Assembly: GCA_020746995.1 (NCBI GenBank)
Contig: JAGPXD010000003.1
Span: forward strand, 6,138,001-6,202,000
Reading direction: 5' to 3'
Origin: Plectosphaerella cucumerina
Taxonomy: Eukaryota > Ascomycota > Sordariomycetes > Glomerellales > Plectosphaerellaceae
DNA length: 64,000 nucleotides
Shown here: piece after piece, positions 41,846 to 53,115 of the stretch
Numbering within the stretch: position 1 is the stretch's first letter
How the letters are laid out: each line of letters begins with the position of its first letter
Position numbers and translations under genes: made by a program
Notes under the pieces: generated by a model
Told to the model about the DNA's origin: nothing
Databases searched by the model: none
The model's input: the letters and a program-made list of their open reading frames with translations, nothing else

Positions 41846-44224
41846 TTTCGCGGGGCTCAGAGAAAACGGAGGACTGCTTGGGAAAGAGGACAGACTGGAC
41901 GATGACAACAGCACTGCTTCTGTTCGCTCGCGGGCCGATGGCTTCGAATTTAAGCCCCGGGTCGTCGAGGCCGGCGATCGCACCCAGAACCTCACGTCGG
42001 CAGTCCATTCCCGTGACCAAGGTCCAACGTAGCCCGAGCCTCGCACGAGTCAACTTCGTTCACTTGTCGAGGGTGGCCACGGCCGGATAGCCGGTGGGGC
42101 ATCTGCACATGCAGGGTCGTGCCGACCTACTTTCCAACCCTCCGCGCGTCTCTTGCTCGCATCCCCGACAGGGATGGCGTTCGCCCAGCCGATGTCGCCA
42201 TGATAACGACGAAACCCAAGTCAAGGAACGGCAGGAATTCCGCCGTTGGTAGCGATCTTTCACGGCTGAAAGCAGAGAAATGAGATGGAGCAGGCCTTTG
42301 GCACCCGCCCTGGCGACTCGATCCACATGAGGCAGTTAGCCCCAACGGCCAGTGGCCAAGGTCGCAGTGACGGCGGGGCGCAAGCTGCTTGGCCGTCCCG
42401 AGGACGCGGAACCCAATCACATCCGTGATGGAGCCGCGACAAATCCACCCCACCCTACCACTAGGGTTCTTGGCCTCCTTAGCAATCAAACAACAGCTCA
42501 CTCGGCAACTCCGCGTCATCCGTGCCGGGGATGGCTGTGGGCGACCTTCCGATTCTGGTGATAAGCAGGTACGAAAAAGCAGACAATGGCTTCTGCGGCC
42601 AGGGTCCTTGTATGAGAGCCGAGATGACCACGCGGTGGATGTGACGTGAACGCATGAGTCTTGGTCATGAGTTCGTCATCCTCTTCTGGCCTCGCCGATC
42701 TTGGCCATACCGGAGCGCCTTTGGACCGTCTGCCATATCCCTCCCTGACTCGCGCCGCCCTCAGGGGACTCGATTCGGTGCAAGGGGTCCTCTCCTTGGC
42801 TCCCAGTCATAGTTACTGCGCGTGATGTGATGACTATGCATCAACGGAAAGTGTCGGCTGTGTTCATGTTTACCTGCTCTGATGACGCATGGGCCACCTA
42901 GCCCCTCCTATGAACCGGTGGTTTGGTCTTCATTTCGTTCATGTCACCTCTGAGCCACCACATGCGCTCCCATGACCCTGTCGGACAATCGGATAAAAGC
43001 GCGGTCCTGCTACTTGCCCCACGGAGATTTCGCCGAGGATGTTTGATTGACTCTGACTGTGAATCGGTGGCCTCGACGACCCGATGTTGGACGATGAACG
43101 ACGCAGCGCGAAGAACCATATCGCCAGTCGGGCGTTCGGAGAAGGCTGGCTTTGGCCAAACCAGTCTAGTGGCATGCTTTCTCGCCCTCATTGGCGTCTC
43201 TGAACATCGGGACGGTCCGTTTTGTTCCTCGGTTGCGAGGGGAAACTCCGCCTGTCATCCTAGCTGGCCCCACCTCCCTCTCATCGCCCCGCTAGTTCTC
43301 GCCGGTGATGGCGGCCGCGCACCCGTCCGCCTCAACATCAGTGGCACAGCCCCCATTTGGGCGGCCTGTTCTCGGGAGCGTACAGGAACCGCGGGGTGAC
43401 ACATACTGAGAGACACTGGACGACCAATGATAAGCCCGGCTCGCGTGCACGATGGGCCACGGGGAAGCCGCTTCGTCTCCGGAGGACATGGGCAGGGGGC
43501 CGCGGCTGACATCTCGATTATTGCCACGATTCAAGTCTTAGTTCTAGCCCCACAGCGGTGGGTGATCATGAGCTTGAATGGAGGCGCCGATTGGCATGGT
43601 GGTTGATGTCGATGTTGAGAGTACGCTAGCCTTGTTCTGGTCTGGGTTGTCGCCATCAGGTGATCTGCGCCTGCACACCCGCCCCCGGGAGCTATTTTTT
43701 ATTTTAGCGCCAACAGCCTTCCATCCTTCATCAACCCCGAGCCGGGGTCGATCCTTGTCCCGACCATGGCAAAAGGGCAGTACGCTGCTCCGCCGCCCAA
43801 CGCGCCGTATTCGGCGCATCAGACAGGTATTGCGATCCTCGACCTCAGCCCGCAAGCGACAGCTCCTTGTTCTCGGATGCGCGCTATCCTACTTGTGGAC
43901 CAACAGAGATTGCCATCTCTCGGCGCGGTGCTCAACAAATCCCCTCGTCCTCGATGGACTCGCGGGATGGAAGCCGCTCGCCAGGACCTCTCCGTCACCC
44001 CAACTGCACATCATCTGAGCTCGGACCCTCCGGGCCCTGGAGATTGCCGCCGCTGCCGAGAGCAGTCCTCGGGAGGCGTGTCGGCACGAGCGGATCTCAG
44101 CACAACCTGCCTCTCCTCTGATGGGCGTGTCAGCCGGCCGACCACCCACTGGGCCCAGAGGATGTGAGCTCGATGTCGAGCCTGTGACTGCGCTCAGCGC
44201 CGCCGCGACACCATCTCGCACACG
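41846..44224. other. Gene-poor region
   Basis: No gene could be supported in 2.4 kb. Open stretches at 42127-42519 (minus) and 43578-44018 (plus) lack motifs. The last few hundred bases contain the promoter of the Kelch gene. Confidence 0.45.
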
Positions 44225-46706
44225 ATGGCTTTCCTGGCTCTGGCTTTCTGCTTCCTTGCTGCGTATGCCAATGTGGCCTCCGCTCAGTTTGAGGGATGGG
44301 TCGAGAACCAGGTCAATGCCTCCATTTGCTTGTGGGCACAACCCAGAGGTATGTCTGACTGGACGGCCCGTGACGGCGCATCGCTTACTCGTCGCGCAGG
44401 CGCTGTTATCAGAGACACCGTGTATCTCGACGGCGGCTTCCTGTACTGGCGCCAGGGCCTTTCGAACGGAGAGTATGGCGCGCCGGAACAACAAGGTCAG
44501 TCCGCGACGGCCCCCCGCTTACGTCGTGACCCGTGCTGACGAATGCCCGCCAGAGAACCCGCTCGGCCTCATGTATACCCTCAACTTCAGCCGACCGTTC
44601 CAGACGTCCGACAACCTGACGGCACTCCTCGAACCGATGTCCAAGGCCCGCGGCGGCGTGGGCAACACCAACAACGACGCGCCCAACTACTACGATGGGG
44701 CCATGCTGGCAAACGACGCCCAGCTGTCGCTCTACGGAGGCCTGGTCAGGAAGACGGACGCTTTCCAGCCACCGCGCGCCGACGATACTCTGACCTACCA
44801 GGCCTACCAGTACGGGCCGCTGAGGGACCAGTTTGAGCCGGGCTTCGTCTCCAGCAGGCTGCCGGAGGGGATGACGCGGTACGTCGCCTACGGCGGGGCG
44901 GCCAATGCGCCGTCCGAGAACACGGCGTGGTACGTTGGCGGGCTCCGGTCGCCCCGGTGGGGAGCGGTGTTCCAGCGAAGCGCGAACCTCACCGAGAACG
45001 CCGTCAACGCATCGGACACGCTGATCACCCTCGACATGCGGACGCAGACCAGCATCCAGTGGCGGAACGACACCCTGCCCGGCGGGGTCCGGGGCCGGGC
45101 GAATCCCGAGGCGGTCTGGCTGCCGGTCGGCGAGCGAGGCATCCTGGCGGTTGTCGGAGGGGTGACCTACCCCGACTGGCTGACGAGCACGCGCAGGTCC
45201 GAAGATGCAGCCCAGAGTGTAAGTCTCCGCCGGCCCGAGGCTTGCGCTTGCGCTTGCGCTTGCGACGCTGACCTGCGTATAGAAGGTGGACGGCGACGAG
45301 TTCATGAGGACGATAGACATTTACGATGTCGCCAACGGCACCTGGTACAGACAGGTCACCTCTGGCGGCCCCACGGCGAGGACGAGGGCGTGCGCCGTCG
45401 TGGCCCCAGCCCGGGACCTGTCCAGCATCAACATCTACCTCTACGGCGGCTACCCCGGCGTGGACCCGACGGTCGAGATGAACGACGAGGTCTGGGTTCT
45501 GTCCCTGCCTTCCTTCACCTGGACCAGACTCAGCGAAGGGAGGCTGGGCCAGGGGCGCAGCGGACACAAGTGCTTCATGCCCTATCCGGACCAGATGATG
45601 GTCGTCGGGGGGATGACCTCCCTGGCCGGTGACGACCTGACATGCCTTCCTAGTCTGATCCAGGTCTACAACCTGACCAGTGGCCGTTGGATGGACGGCT
45701 ACGACCCCGACAAGCACGCGCACTACGGCGTTCCCGCTGCCGTGAGAGAGGTCATCGGCGGAAACGCAGAGGGAGGGGCGACACTGATGACGCCTGATGC
45801 GGGGTGGTCGGACGAGCGGCTGGCCGACGTGTTCGCCACGCCGTATCCAACGACAAAGATCCAGACGTGGTACCCGTACCCGCGAGCGTCTGAAGCCGGC
45901 CGACCTACTGTCGAACCCGGCGGCAATGAAAGGGACGGCGGCGATGGCGGCGGCGGCGGCGTCCCGCAATGGGTCGGGCCTACCCTCGGCGTTGTGCTGG
46001 GGCTGCTTTTCGCCGTCGCGCTGCTGGGAGGCATCTGGTTCTGCCGCAGGCGTCGCAAGCCGCGCCGCGACGGCGCCGGCACCGAGGACAAGGCCCGCAT
46101 CATGTCGTGGATGAGAGGCCAACCGACGGTGCACAAGCCATCCACCGTCACCGCGTCGGAGAACGCAAGCTCCGATGCAGACGCGGCGGCAGAACAGGCC
46201 GCGAGCCTGCCCTCGGATCCGCCGTCGGAGATGATGCACACGCCAATCGTGGAGCTTCATGGTACGTCTTCATCTCTGCAAATGTGGTCGGGAAGCTGAC
46301 ATTTCACCCAGATACCTCGGCTCCGCCTGAGCTGTCCGACACGGGCCTCAGCCACGTTCAGGTCATTGCGAAGCACACGCGTCTGGGCGCTGTCCTCGAC
46401 GCGACGTCCATACAACCGACGTACTTCTCAAGCTCCATTCCTGAGGATGCCCGTTCCGTCTCCCCTTCTTCAGGCGTCTTTGGCCTCGATTCGCCGGGAG
46501 GGATCGTCAGTCCCATTGACGAAGTGATGGAGGCTCGCAACTTCTCCGGCTACCCCGTCGCGAGCCAGGGTGACGGCCATCTCCGCCAGATCAGCGAGGT
46601 TACCGTCGGCTCGACATCAAACGCAGGCGATGACACCGCTATGCCGTCGGCCTTTTCCCTGCCTCTCACAAAGACTCCCTTCAGCCGCTCCCGGCCGACC
46701 CTATGA
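44225..46706 (+). CDS. Kelch-type beta-propeller membrane protein
   Basis: The predicted 752-aa protein comes from exons 44225-44348, 44400-44495, 44554-45218, 45283-46261 and 46312-46706. A signal peptide (MAFLALAFCFLAAYANVASA) is followed by an extracellular Kelch-like propeller. Blade motifs include DTVYLDGGFLYWRQG, YGGAANAPSENTAWYVGGLR, DIYDVANGTWYRQVTSGGPT, NIYLYGGYPGVDPTVEMNDE, VWVLSLPSFTWTRLSEG and MMVVGGMTSL. A Gly-rich linker leads to one membrane segment, VGPTLGVVLGLLFAVALLGG, with basic RRRRKPRRD on the cytosolic side. A long Ser-rich cytosolic tail follows. Intron 3 contains four CTTGCG repeats. Such fungal proteins are thought to act in polarity or surface sensing; the exact role is unknown. 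Confidence 0.9.
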
Positions 46707-47222
46707 CCATGTTCTTGCTTCCTCAGATCGTTAAAAGAGCTGCCCAGCTCTTGTTTGCATACTGAGTTCAGAGTGTTGGTGGATCCGGCGTGTTCCCAAG
46801 TTGCGCCGAGAGCGGCGGCCAAGTCGTGTTGGGATCTTGTGCGTCTTGGACAGAGCCGTCCTCGGTGTTTGGTACCGTCCGGTCAGCAGGTCAGTAGAAC
46901 AGCATCCAGTACAAACGTCATTAAATGCGTATTCATTCTCAGTGACTTCTACGAACGAGTCAAGCCGGTGTACCACCCATCATTTCGCTCATTGAAGACA
47001 ATCGTCTGTGGTGCGCCGGGCTTGTGCTATTTCGGGAGCTTGCCGAGAGCGCCGTGCTTTGAATGGGCCGCTCCCCAGTCCGTGCTTCATCACACGAGAG
47101 CCCACATGACCTTTCCCGATAGAGAGAGCCCTGATAAGGACCAACTGATGTGAGATATATTATCAGCCAACGGCAGAATACAAAGCATAAGCTTCAAGCA
47201 TCTGGAGCGTCCTGGCAAAGCA
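46707..47222. other. Intergenic region, nothing recognised
   Basis: This holds the downstream end of the Kelch gene and the upstream region of the next gene. No motif was noticed. Confidence 0.5.
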
Positions 47223-47849
47223 ATGTCTTTCAGCTTGTACTGTCTGCCCCCAGAGGTTCGCGCAATCATCTACAAGCTTCTCCTTGTTCATGATGACATG
47301 GTTTGCCTTCCTGGCCGGCAATTCGGCCTCTACCCATCGATCATGGCCACGGGAAAACGAATACTTCAAGAGACTCGACGTATTCTCTACTCAATGAACA
47401 GCTTTCAATTCGATACGCCGGCACTTTGGAATTGGCAGTACATCTCTGAATTCAAGCAAATGTCCAGTTTCCTTGACGTCATCGGCATTCAGAATGCCGC
47501 TCTTCTCCGGCGCGTTTGCATCACGTTTCCAATTTTCGAACCGGGACATACATCACACACCCTGACGTTGATCAGAAACCGATGCTCTGGAATACGAGTC
47601 CTTCATCTTACGGTGCTGAACGCCGTCGATGACACCATCATCCAAAACGTACACAAGTCCCTCCAGCTTCTCCCTTCTTTGGCCTTGGTCACGGTAGAAG
47701 CGGGTCGCGGCTGTTTCACTGATGCCCAGAGTGACAGGGTCCAGGGCTGGACATGGGTGGAAGAGTCTATTCAATATAGGGATTCAACTGATGATGAAGA
47801 CGAGAAGAACGAATGCATGGGTTTGGGACTTATTGGGTACTATTCTTGA
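47223..47849 (+). CDS. F-box-like (LPxEVR) hypothetical protein
   Basis: The 208-aa intronless protein begins MSFSLYCLPPEVRAIIYKLL, the opening of a large mould family with an F-box-like or 2EXR-type N-terminus. ILQETRRILYSMNSFQFDTP follows, as is usual in that family, then LLRRVCITFPIF. The C-terminal end is acidic (DSTDDEDEKNE). Members may bind Skp1 or act as scaffolds, with no known substrate. Confidence 0.7.
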   Translation: MSFSLYCLPPEVRAIIYKLLLVHDDMVCLPGRQFGLYPSIMATGKRILQETRRILYSMNSFQFDTPALWNWQYISEFKQMSSFLDVIGIQNAALLRRVCITFPIFEPGHTSHTLTLIRNRCSGIRVLHLTVLNAVDDTIIQNVHKSLQLLPSLALVTVEAGRGCFTDAQSDRVQGWTWVEESIQYRDSTDDEDEKNECMGLGLIGYYS

Positions 47850-48712
47850 GAATGTCGCGGGTTTTGGCCAGGTATAGGAGGAGAACGTGCAGGGCGACTC
47901 TCATGGATCTAGTGTTCCTTTCAGCCGGAGCCTTCATAAACAGGAATGAATTTCGAGGTCCCCAAATCGCCGAGCTCGAAAATAGTAAATCAGTCCATGT
48001 TGTCCTGGCCATCTCTGCAAGTTACCGAGGTGTCCAATAAACCCACCCAAGCACCAAACTCGCCCGCAGTCATCTACAGCTACGGTATCTGCATGGAAAC
48101 AAGGAGCAGCTGCGCATGTTTTTTGCGGAGTAGCATTTGCCTCACGCATGAGAAACCTCGTCGAGAGGAAATGCTGGCAGTAGCCGCTCGTGTCGGTGCT
48201 GGCGTGCTTACTCGTCGCTCCAATCCTGCTGCGGTCGCTGTGGTTGGTATGCAGTCAACGGGGGCGGTCTTGTGTGCATAGCTGCCACGGTACTTAGCAA
48301 GCGCCCCGAGGCCAGGCGCTGTTTCGTCGAGAGGTTTCATTTGCAGGTGCCATGCTAATAGAAGTTGGTGGTTGGTTGGATGGAGCAAAAGGTGACGACG
48401 AGTTGCGACTGCTGTCTTTTGTAGGCCTCTGCCTGGTCCCAAAAGCAGGCCCTTGACAACTTGGGCGGCAGGGCCAGACATGGGCCCTGACAATTGCCGC
48501 CGGCCGTGATATCTCGCAAAGAAGTCCCAAGTTTGGGGCATCCTTGTCTTCGAACTCCCAATGGGGCCCATGTGGACTGCCAGACTCGACGAGAACAGGG
48601 CCGGGGTCAGTGCAGCCCGCAACCAGTGAGTATATGTCTGTAACCGCCAGTCACCGCGAAGACTCCCTTCAGCAAATGTGCCATTCTGCTTGTACTGTAG
48701 ACGATAAGAGCA
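47850..48712. other. Intergenic region, no clear gene
   Basis: Several overlapping open stretches exist on both strands, none with recognisable motifs. A GGGCCC-rich part lies at 48435-48495. Confidence 0.45.
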
Positions 48713-49918
48713 ATGGTTCCAACACCCACAGGGTTGTTTGAGCTGCTGCCGAACGAGCTCATCGTCGCCGTGGCCCGTCTGCTGCCGATAACGGACGTGC
48801 TGGCCCTGAAGCGTGCGACGCGCGGCTTTCTGCCGGTCCTCGCTCATCGCATCGACCCTTCAGAATACCTCCAATGGGCAGGACCCTTCTCGCACTGCGA
48901 CAAGCTGCTGGAGACGATGGCGACGCACGGCGCCGTGCTCTCCGGGTCGAGGGCGCTGGACTATTTCGTCCCGGGATCGACCACGAAGGCGTCCGACTGG
49001 GACTTTTACGTTCGTCCTACGGTATCTTCCGTCCTGGCCGTCAAAGAGGCCCTGGAACGGTCTGGCGTGGTATTCGAGTCTTGTCTCGCGCGAGCGGCAC
49101 GCACATGGAGGGATGAATCGTCCGTCGCCCTAGCGCAGAACCAAATCATCTCCGTCGCCTACAAGGCTTCACTTGCCCATGAACAGCCCCCAGACTCTCA
49201 GGTCGTGTTCGATGCCGTACACGAGGCACATCCGGAATTGAAGAATATGGCGCCCCTCGTGCGAGCCGACGGCTCGGTCCGCTGGCTTAGGCATCTCACC
49301 CCTATCCTCATCGACAGCACCGGCTCTGGTTCGCCTCTCACACCATGGGAACCGAGGGACCAGCTGTATCCGCGTCACTTCGCCGCGAAGGTCTTGTTCG
49401 GGAGCGCCCGCAAGGGCGTCAAGGCGGTGTCGGTCCAGTTGGTCATCGCGGCCGTGGACGCCCGGCAGATCACCATCTCCGAGCCTCTGCTGCAAACTGT
49501 CCTTCACACCATCTTTTCGTTCTACGGCAGCCACGTGCAGTGCCTGCTGACCAAGCACGTTGCTCTTCACATGTACTACGGCATGGCCCTCGAAAAATCT
49601 GCATACCGATGGCATGTTCCGGCGGGAAACCGGAACAAGGCAGACGCTGGCGTTCGGAAATATGTCTCCCGCGGATTCGACTTCAAGACGGCTCCGGAGG
49701 ACGACCGATGGGAGCTCCGCTCTGCACAGGACGACGAGTCTTGTCTTGTTGTGCTGGACACCGACCGGCGCTACGAACCCTCCCTCTCGCTGGTTGGAAA
49801 GCTGCGTTGGCATCACTCGGGTCAGCATATCCGGCCGTCGCTGCAGCCCGAGACTATTGGTGCGCGGCGCGAGCTGCTCTGCTTCGGGATGGCTAGCAGA
49901 TCCTCGGACTTGAAGTAG
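48713..49918 (+). CDS. F-box protein with nucleotidyltransferase-like segment
   Basis: The 401-aa protein is intronless. An F-box-like start, FELLPNELIVAVARLLPITD, is followed by VLSGSRALDYFVPGSTTKAS and DWDFYV. The Gly-Ser motif with a downstream Asp-x-Asp resembles the active-site layout of polymerase-beta-type nucleotidyltransferases. Similar mould proteins with this layout are common and uncharacterised. The second half (FAAKVLFGSARKGVKAVSVQ, GSHVQCLLTKHVALHMYYGM, KADAGVRKYVSRGFDF) is conserved-looking but not recognised. The start could be a few codons later. Confidence 0.72.
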   Translation: MVPTPTGLFELLPNELIVAVARLLPITDVLALKRATRGFLPVLAHRIDPSEYLQWAGPFSHCDKLLETMATHGAVLSGSRALDYFVPGSTTKASDWDFYVRPTVSSVLAVKEALERSGVVFESCLARAARTWRDESSVALAQNQIISVAYKASLAHEQPPDSQVVFDAVHEAHPELKNMAPLVRADGSVRWLRHLTPILIDSTGSGSPLTPWEPRDQLYPRHFAAKVLFGSARKGVKAVSVQLVIAAVDARQITISEPLLQTVLHTIFSFYGSHVQCLLTKHVALHMYYGMALEKSAYRWHVPAGNRNKADAGVRKYVSRGFDFKTAPEDDRWELRSAQDDESCLVVLDTDRRYEPSLSLVGKLRWHHSGQHIRPSLQPETIGARRELLCFGMASRSSDLK

Positions 49919-50487
49919 GATGGCGTGAGTCGAACGCCGTCGACGGGAGATTCTGCAAAAAGGCACCTGCGTCATTATTGGCCGGGTTCGGGCCAGTCGA
50001 TCAATACCAATGACTGTTTAGCTTCCATTCGTATCTACTTGAACGGCGCTCTGAATCTTGAAGGCTTCGCATGGTCGCACCCCGCCCCCGAGAAATGTCT
50101 CCGAGTCGACCGCGCCGGTCCTAGTGATCTGGTTGTCACTGCATCGAGAACCAAGCCTCGAGGTGTATCGAACTGTTCTCCCATGTAGGTGCATTCACGC
50201 CCTATGGGGACTCTGGACCCTAAACGAGTAGGGGAGCTCCATGATCTGGCAAGGCAGACTCGTCGCGAAGCCCTTCATGCTTTGCTCATCCGGGGTGTCA
50301 GTCTTCCTCGTGCCTTTTGATGCGCACCACACAGGGCTGTGTTCGTTCGGCCTCCAACCAGTGGCCGCTGCATGGGCTGCTCCGCTCACATCTTGCCGTT
50401 CGTCTCTGCTATTTAAGCTGCCATCCCCCGACCTCGCCTCTTCCCAAACGTTCTCCTTCCATCTTTACATTCACCCACCCCGTCATC
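49919..50487. other. Intergenic region, nothing recognised
   Basis: The last 90 bp contain TATTTAAG at 50409-50416 and a C/T-rich leader, which fit a promoter for the gene at 50488. Confidence 0.45.
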
Positions 50488-51085
50488 ATGGCCCCCCTAA
50501 GCATCTCCAAAACCCTACTTTACGGCGCGCTTTGGCTCTCTCTTTACGGCTTTGCAGCCGTCGTCATTTGGCTTCTTGACCTTGTTCTGAGATGCATGGT
50601 GGTCTGGGCTGCCCTGCTTCACTACCAAGAGATGGCATCCCGCGCCACCCACCGCGTCATCAAGACCCGCTTAAACATCTCCGATATCATGCTCTACGGC
50701 GCACTCTGGCTCGCGGTTTACGGCGTTGCAGCCGCCGTCCTTTGGCTTCTGGATCTCGTTCTGAGATGTGTGGTGGTCTGGGCTGCCCTGCTCCTGTACC
50801 GAGCGACAGCTTCCCGCACGATACACACTCCAGCGGAGCACCCTACGTTCAGCCAACCACCCTCGGCTCAGGAATCCCATGTGAACAGTATCCAGACCTT
50901 TGCGGCCCGTGACGAAGTGTGCGAACGGGAGTGTGCCCTCACCTTCAACCAGAATACGGTTAGTTCCACACACCTTGCTCCCTCGTTCACGTCTGATTTC
51001 TGAGATCCAGGCACCTCCACCGTATCCTGCAGAGGATACTCACATGAGAGACCCGGAGCCTTATGTTTCTACTTTCGTCATGTAG
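50488..51085 (+). CDS. Small membrane protein made by internal duplication
   Basis: The predicted 181-aa protein comes from exons 50488-50958 and 51011-51085. Two nearly equal 50-residue units follow each other. The first has TLLYGALWLSLYGFAAVVIW with LLDLVLRCMVVWAALL, and the second has IMLYGALWLAVYGVAAAVLW with LLDLVLRCVVVWAALL. Each unit should form one or two membrane helices with a short basic loop. The soluble tail ends PAEDTHMRDPEPYVSTFVM, reached across the intron. Family unknown. A promoter-like TATTTAAG is at 50409. Confidence 0.72.
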
Positions 51086-51888
51086 TCGACTGGCTGCAGG
51101 TGGTTCGGCTGCTCTGGACAGTGCCTGAGGGATATGGAAAGGCCACCATTTGCCGGCGCTCCCATCTCGTCGCTGTATGAAGGAACAGAAGGACAAGACG
51201 CCGTCGAGGTTGATAGTTAGAAGTCCTCAGCATGACCCGCAGAGCTCTCCCACATTCAACATGCCTGGTCCCCCTGCATTTTGTCGTTTCACCTCTTGGA
51301 CAAGGAACACGCGTGGATCACGGAGCATTCCATGGAAAATAACTGGAGGGTTTGGTGCTAGTTTCAGCAGTCATCCGGGCTCAGTCGGATTTCTCTGCCA
51401 AGAGGGTTGCTCGGACAGCTCGATTCCAATATAAGGGACTTTGCTGTTGGTTTTTTATCGCTCTCCCTCCTTCAGGACGATCCCTACATTGGAACTGTCG
51501 TCTGGATTATAGGTCACGTGCCCTTCCTGCAAATCGACAGGACAACACCATTATCTCTACTACCTCCACAGATGCCCCAGCCATTACACTGCTGTCAGTG
51601 GGGCGCCGGGGAAATGTGCTGACTGCATCCCAGGTTCCACGATCCGACAGAACATTCACGGCCAATACTATATCATTATCCCATCCCACCCTTGCGTCCG
51701 CTTTCTTCTGCATCCAACCCCATTTTCTTTCCAAACACAAACCCTCATCATATGCTTCTCAAGTTGGCCTGAAGCTACAAAAAAGTCTCTCCAGGTACCG
51801 GCGCATCCATCTGCCATGACCCCTTCGAAAATTACCTTCCGAGCTGTTCTGAGCTGTTCCGAACGTCTCAGTTCCAGGTTCTCAGAAA
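51086..51888. other. Intergenic region, nothing certain
   Basis: A TATA-like AATATAAGGG at 51426-51435 on the plus strand has no clear gene after it. No repeat was noticed. Confidence 0.4.
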
Positions 51889-52279
51889 TCAATCGTCCTT
51901 GTCCAATGCGTGTGAGACTTCCATGGCTCTTCTGTAGGCCCTTATCTCCGCAGAAACGGGGCCCAGGATCAGATTGCTTGCATCCAGACGAATCAAATAT
52001 TCCTGAGATCCTTGTTTAGCAGACCAGTATCACCATGAGGGCTAGTACCCATACCTCTTTTCCGTCATGAGCGAGCAAGGTAGTGACCAGTCGGTTTTTG
52101 TCGCGCAGGTCAGTGTCGTCCAAGATCGTCACCACATTGTTGTCTTGATGGTATTCGTCGCGTTGCAAAATGCGGAAGGACTGGCTTTTCTTCTTCATCG
52201 CTATAAGACGTATGAATAAATGAAGGACAAGAGTAGTCAGGAAGAAGAAGAGGTCGGGACTCAACCAAGCATTCAACAT
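51889..52279 (-). CDS. Small hypothetical protein, two exons
   Basis: Exons 52279-52055 and 52002-51889 join over a 52-bp intron (GTATGG..CAG) and give QRDEYHQDNNVVTILDDTDL, LVTTLLAHDGKEEYLIRLDA, SNLILGPVSAEIRAYRRAME and VSHALDKDD. If the start is 52279 the protein has 112 aa with an N-terminal hydrophobic stretch. That stretch is pyrimidine-rich and may instead be a leader intron ending TAG at 52200, with the true start at 52198 (MKKKSQSFRILQ). TATATAA at 52377-52383 supports transcription. Not recognised. Confidence 0.55.
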
Positions 52280-52376
52280 CTTGGGCTTGTATCATAGGGT
52301 GAGGTTGTGTGTTCTCGTGATGCTCTGGGAAACGTTGTGGAAAGTCTATAGCTTTTTTCCGGTCGAACATGACTCC

Positions 52377-52383
52377 TTATATA
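52377..52383 (-). promoter_or_regulatory. TATA box
   Basis: TATATAA on the minus strand, about 100 bp upstream of the ATG at 52279. Confidence 0.5.
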
Positions 52384-53115
52384 CTTCACTTCTGATGGGT
52401 GATGACGCGTCCCCCCTGTCATTCCTGTCGTCGGTCTTCCCGATTGGTTGTCTTTGGGGGGAGATGGCACGGATGAGGATGCTCTTGTGTTCGTGTGGAT
52501 CGGTACTACAGCGTGCTTGGACAGCTTCATTGTTTGGTTTATCGACTGCTAACTGATGGCAGGGCAAAGGACTTGATTCATCGTGCTCACACGGGACTTG
52601 CAAATGATCGGCAGTTCCATATCATCCCGCTGGGCTCTTGCTGGTCCGTGGTTTCCGCCCCTTTTGTCTAACCTCATGCCGTTGCATGAACGTCTAAACC
52701 CGAGGTGAAGCAGTTCGCATAGCAGAAGCCACGGGCTCTATCCAAGACATGGCGATGAGACATTCGTCATCCATAGGGACAGTGAAGATCCGCCTCTTCG
52801 CAGTCGCCTCCTTGCCTAGGCTCCACAACACGCGCGACGGCGGTGTTCTGTCGCGCCAGCAAGAGAGGCATTTGAGTGGGACAAGGCAACAGAAACAGCG
52901 CCTTCTGAAATCGGTACTATCCATGATCTGGTTTAATCATTCGGCCCCGAGACATCACAGAAGCGGGCAACAAGAAGCCCGTTCTCTAGACGATATTTCG
53001 CCCTGCCTCGGCTGAGACGTGCTGTTCCAAGTGTACATCACTACATATTTTTCTGCACACCGAAGGGCTATGAGCCAGAGATCTTTCGCACGGCTTGGTT
53101 CTGTATTTATACAGG
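52384..53115. other. Intergenic region, nothing recognised
   Basis: Open stretches on both strands are short and without motifs. Confidence 0.45.

Noticed and set aside
45239..45266. CTTGCG hexanucleotide run as a coding repeat
   Set aside because: It lies inside intron 3 of the Kelch gene (45219-45282), so it is not translated.
45025..46260. Minus-strand ORF of 411 codons
   Set aside because: Antisense of the Kelch gene; the plus strand has signal peptide, propeller motifs, membrane helix and correct introns.
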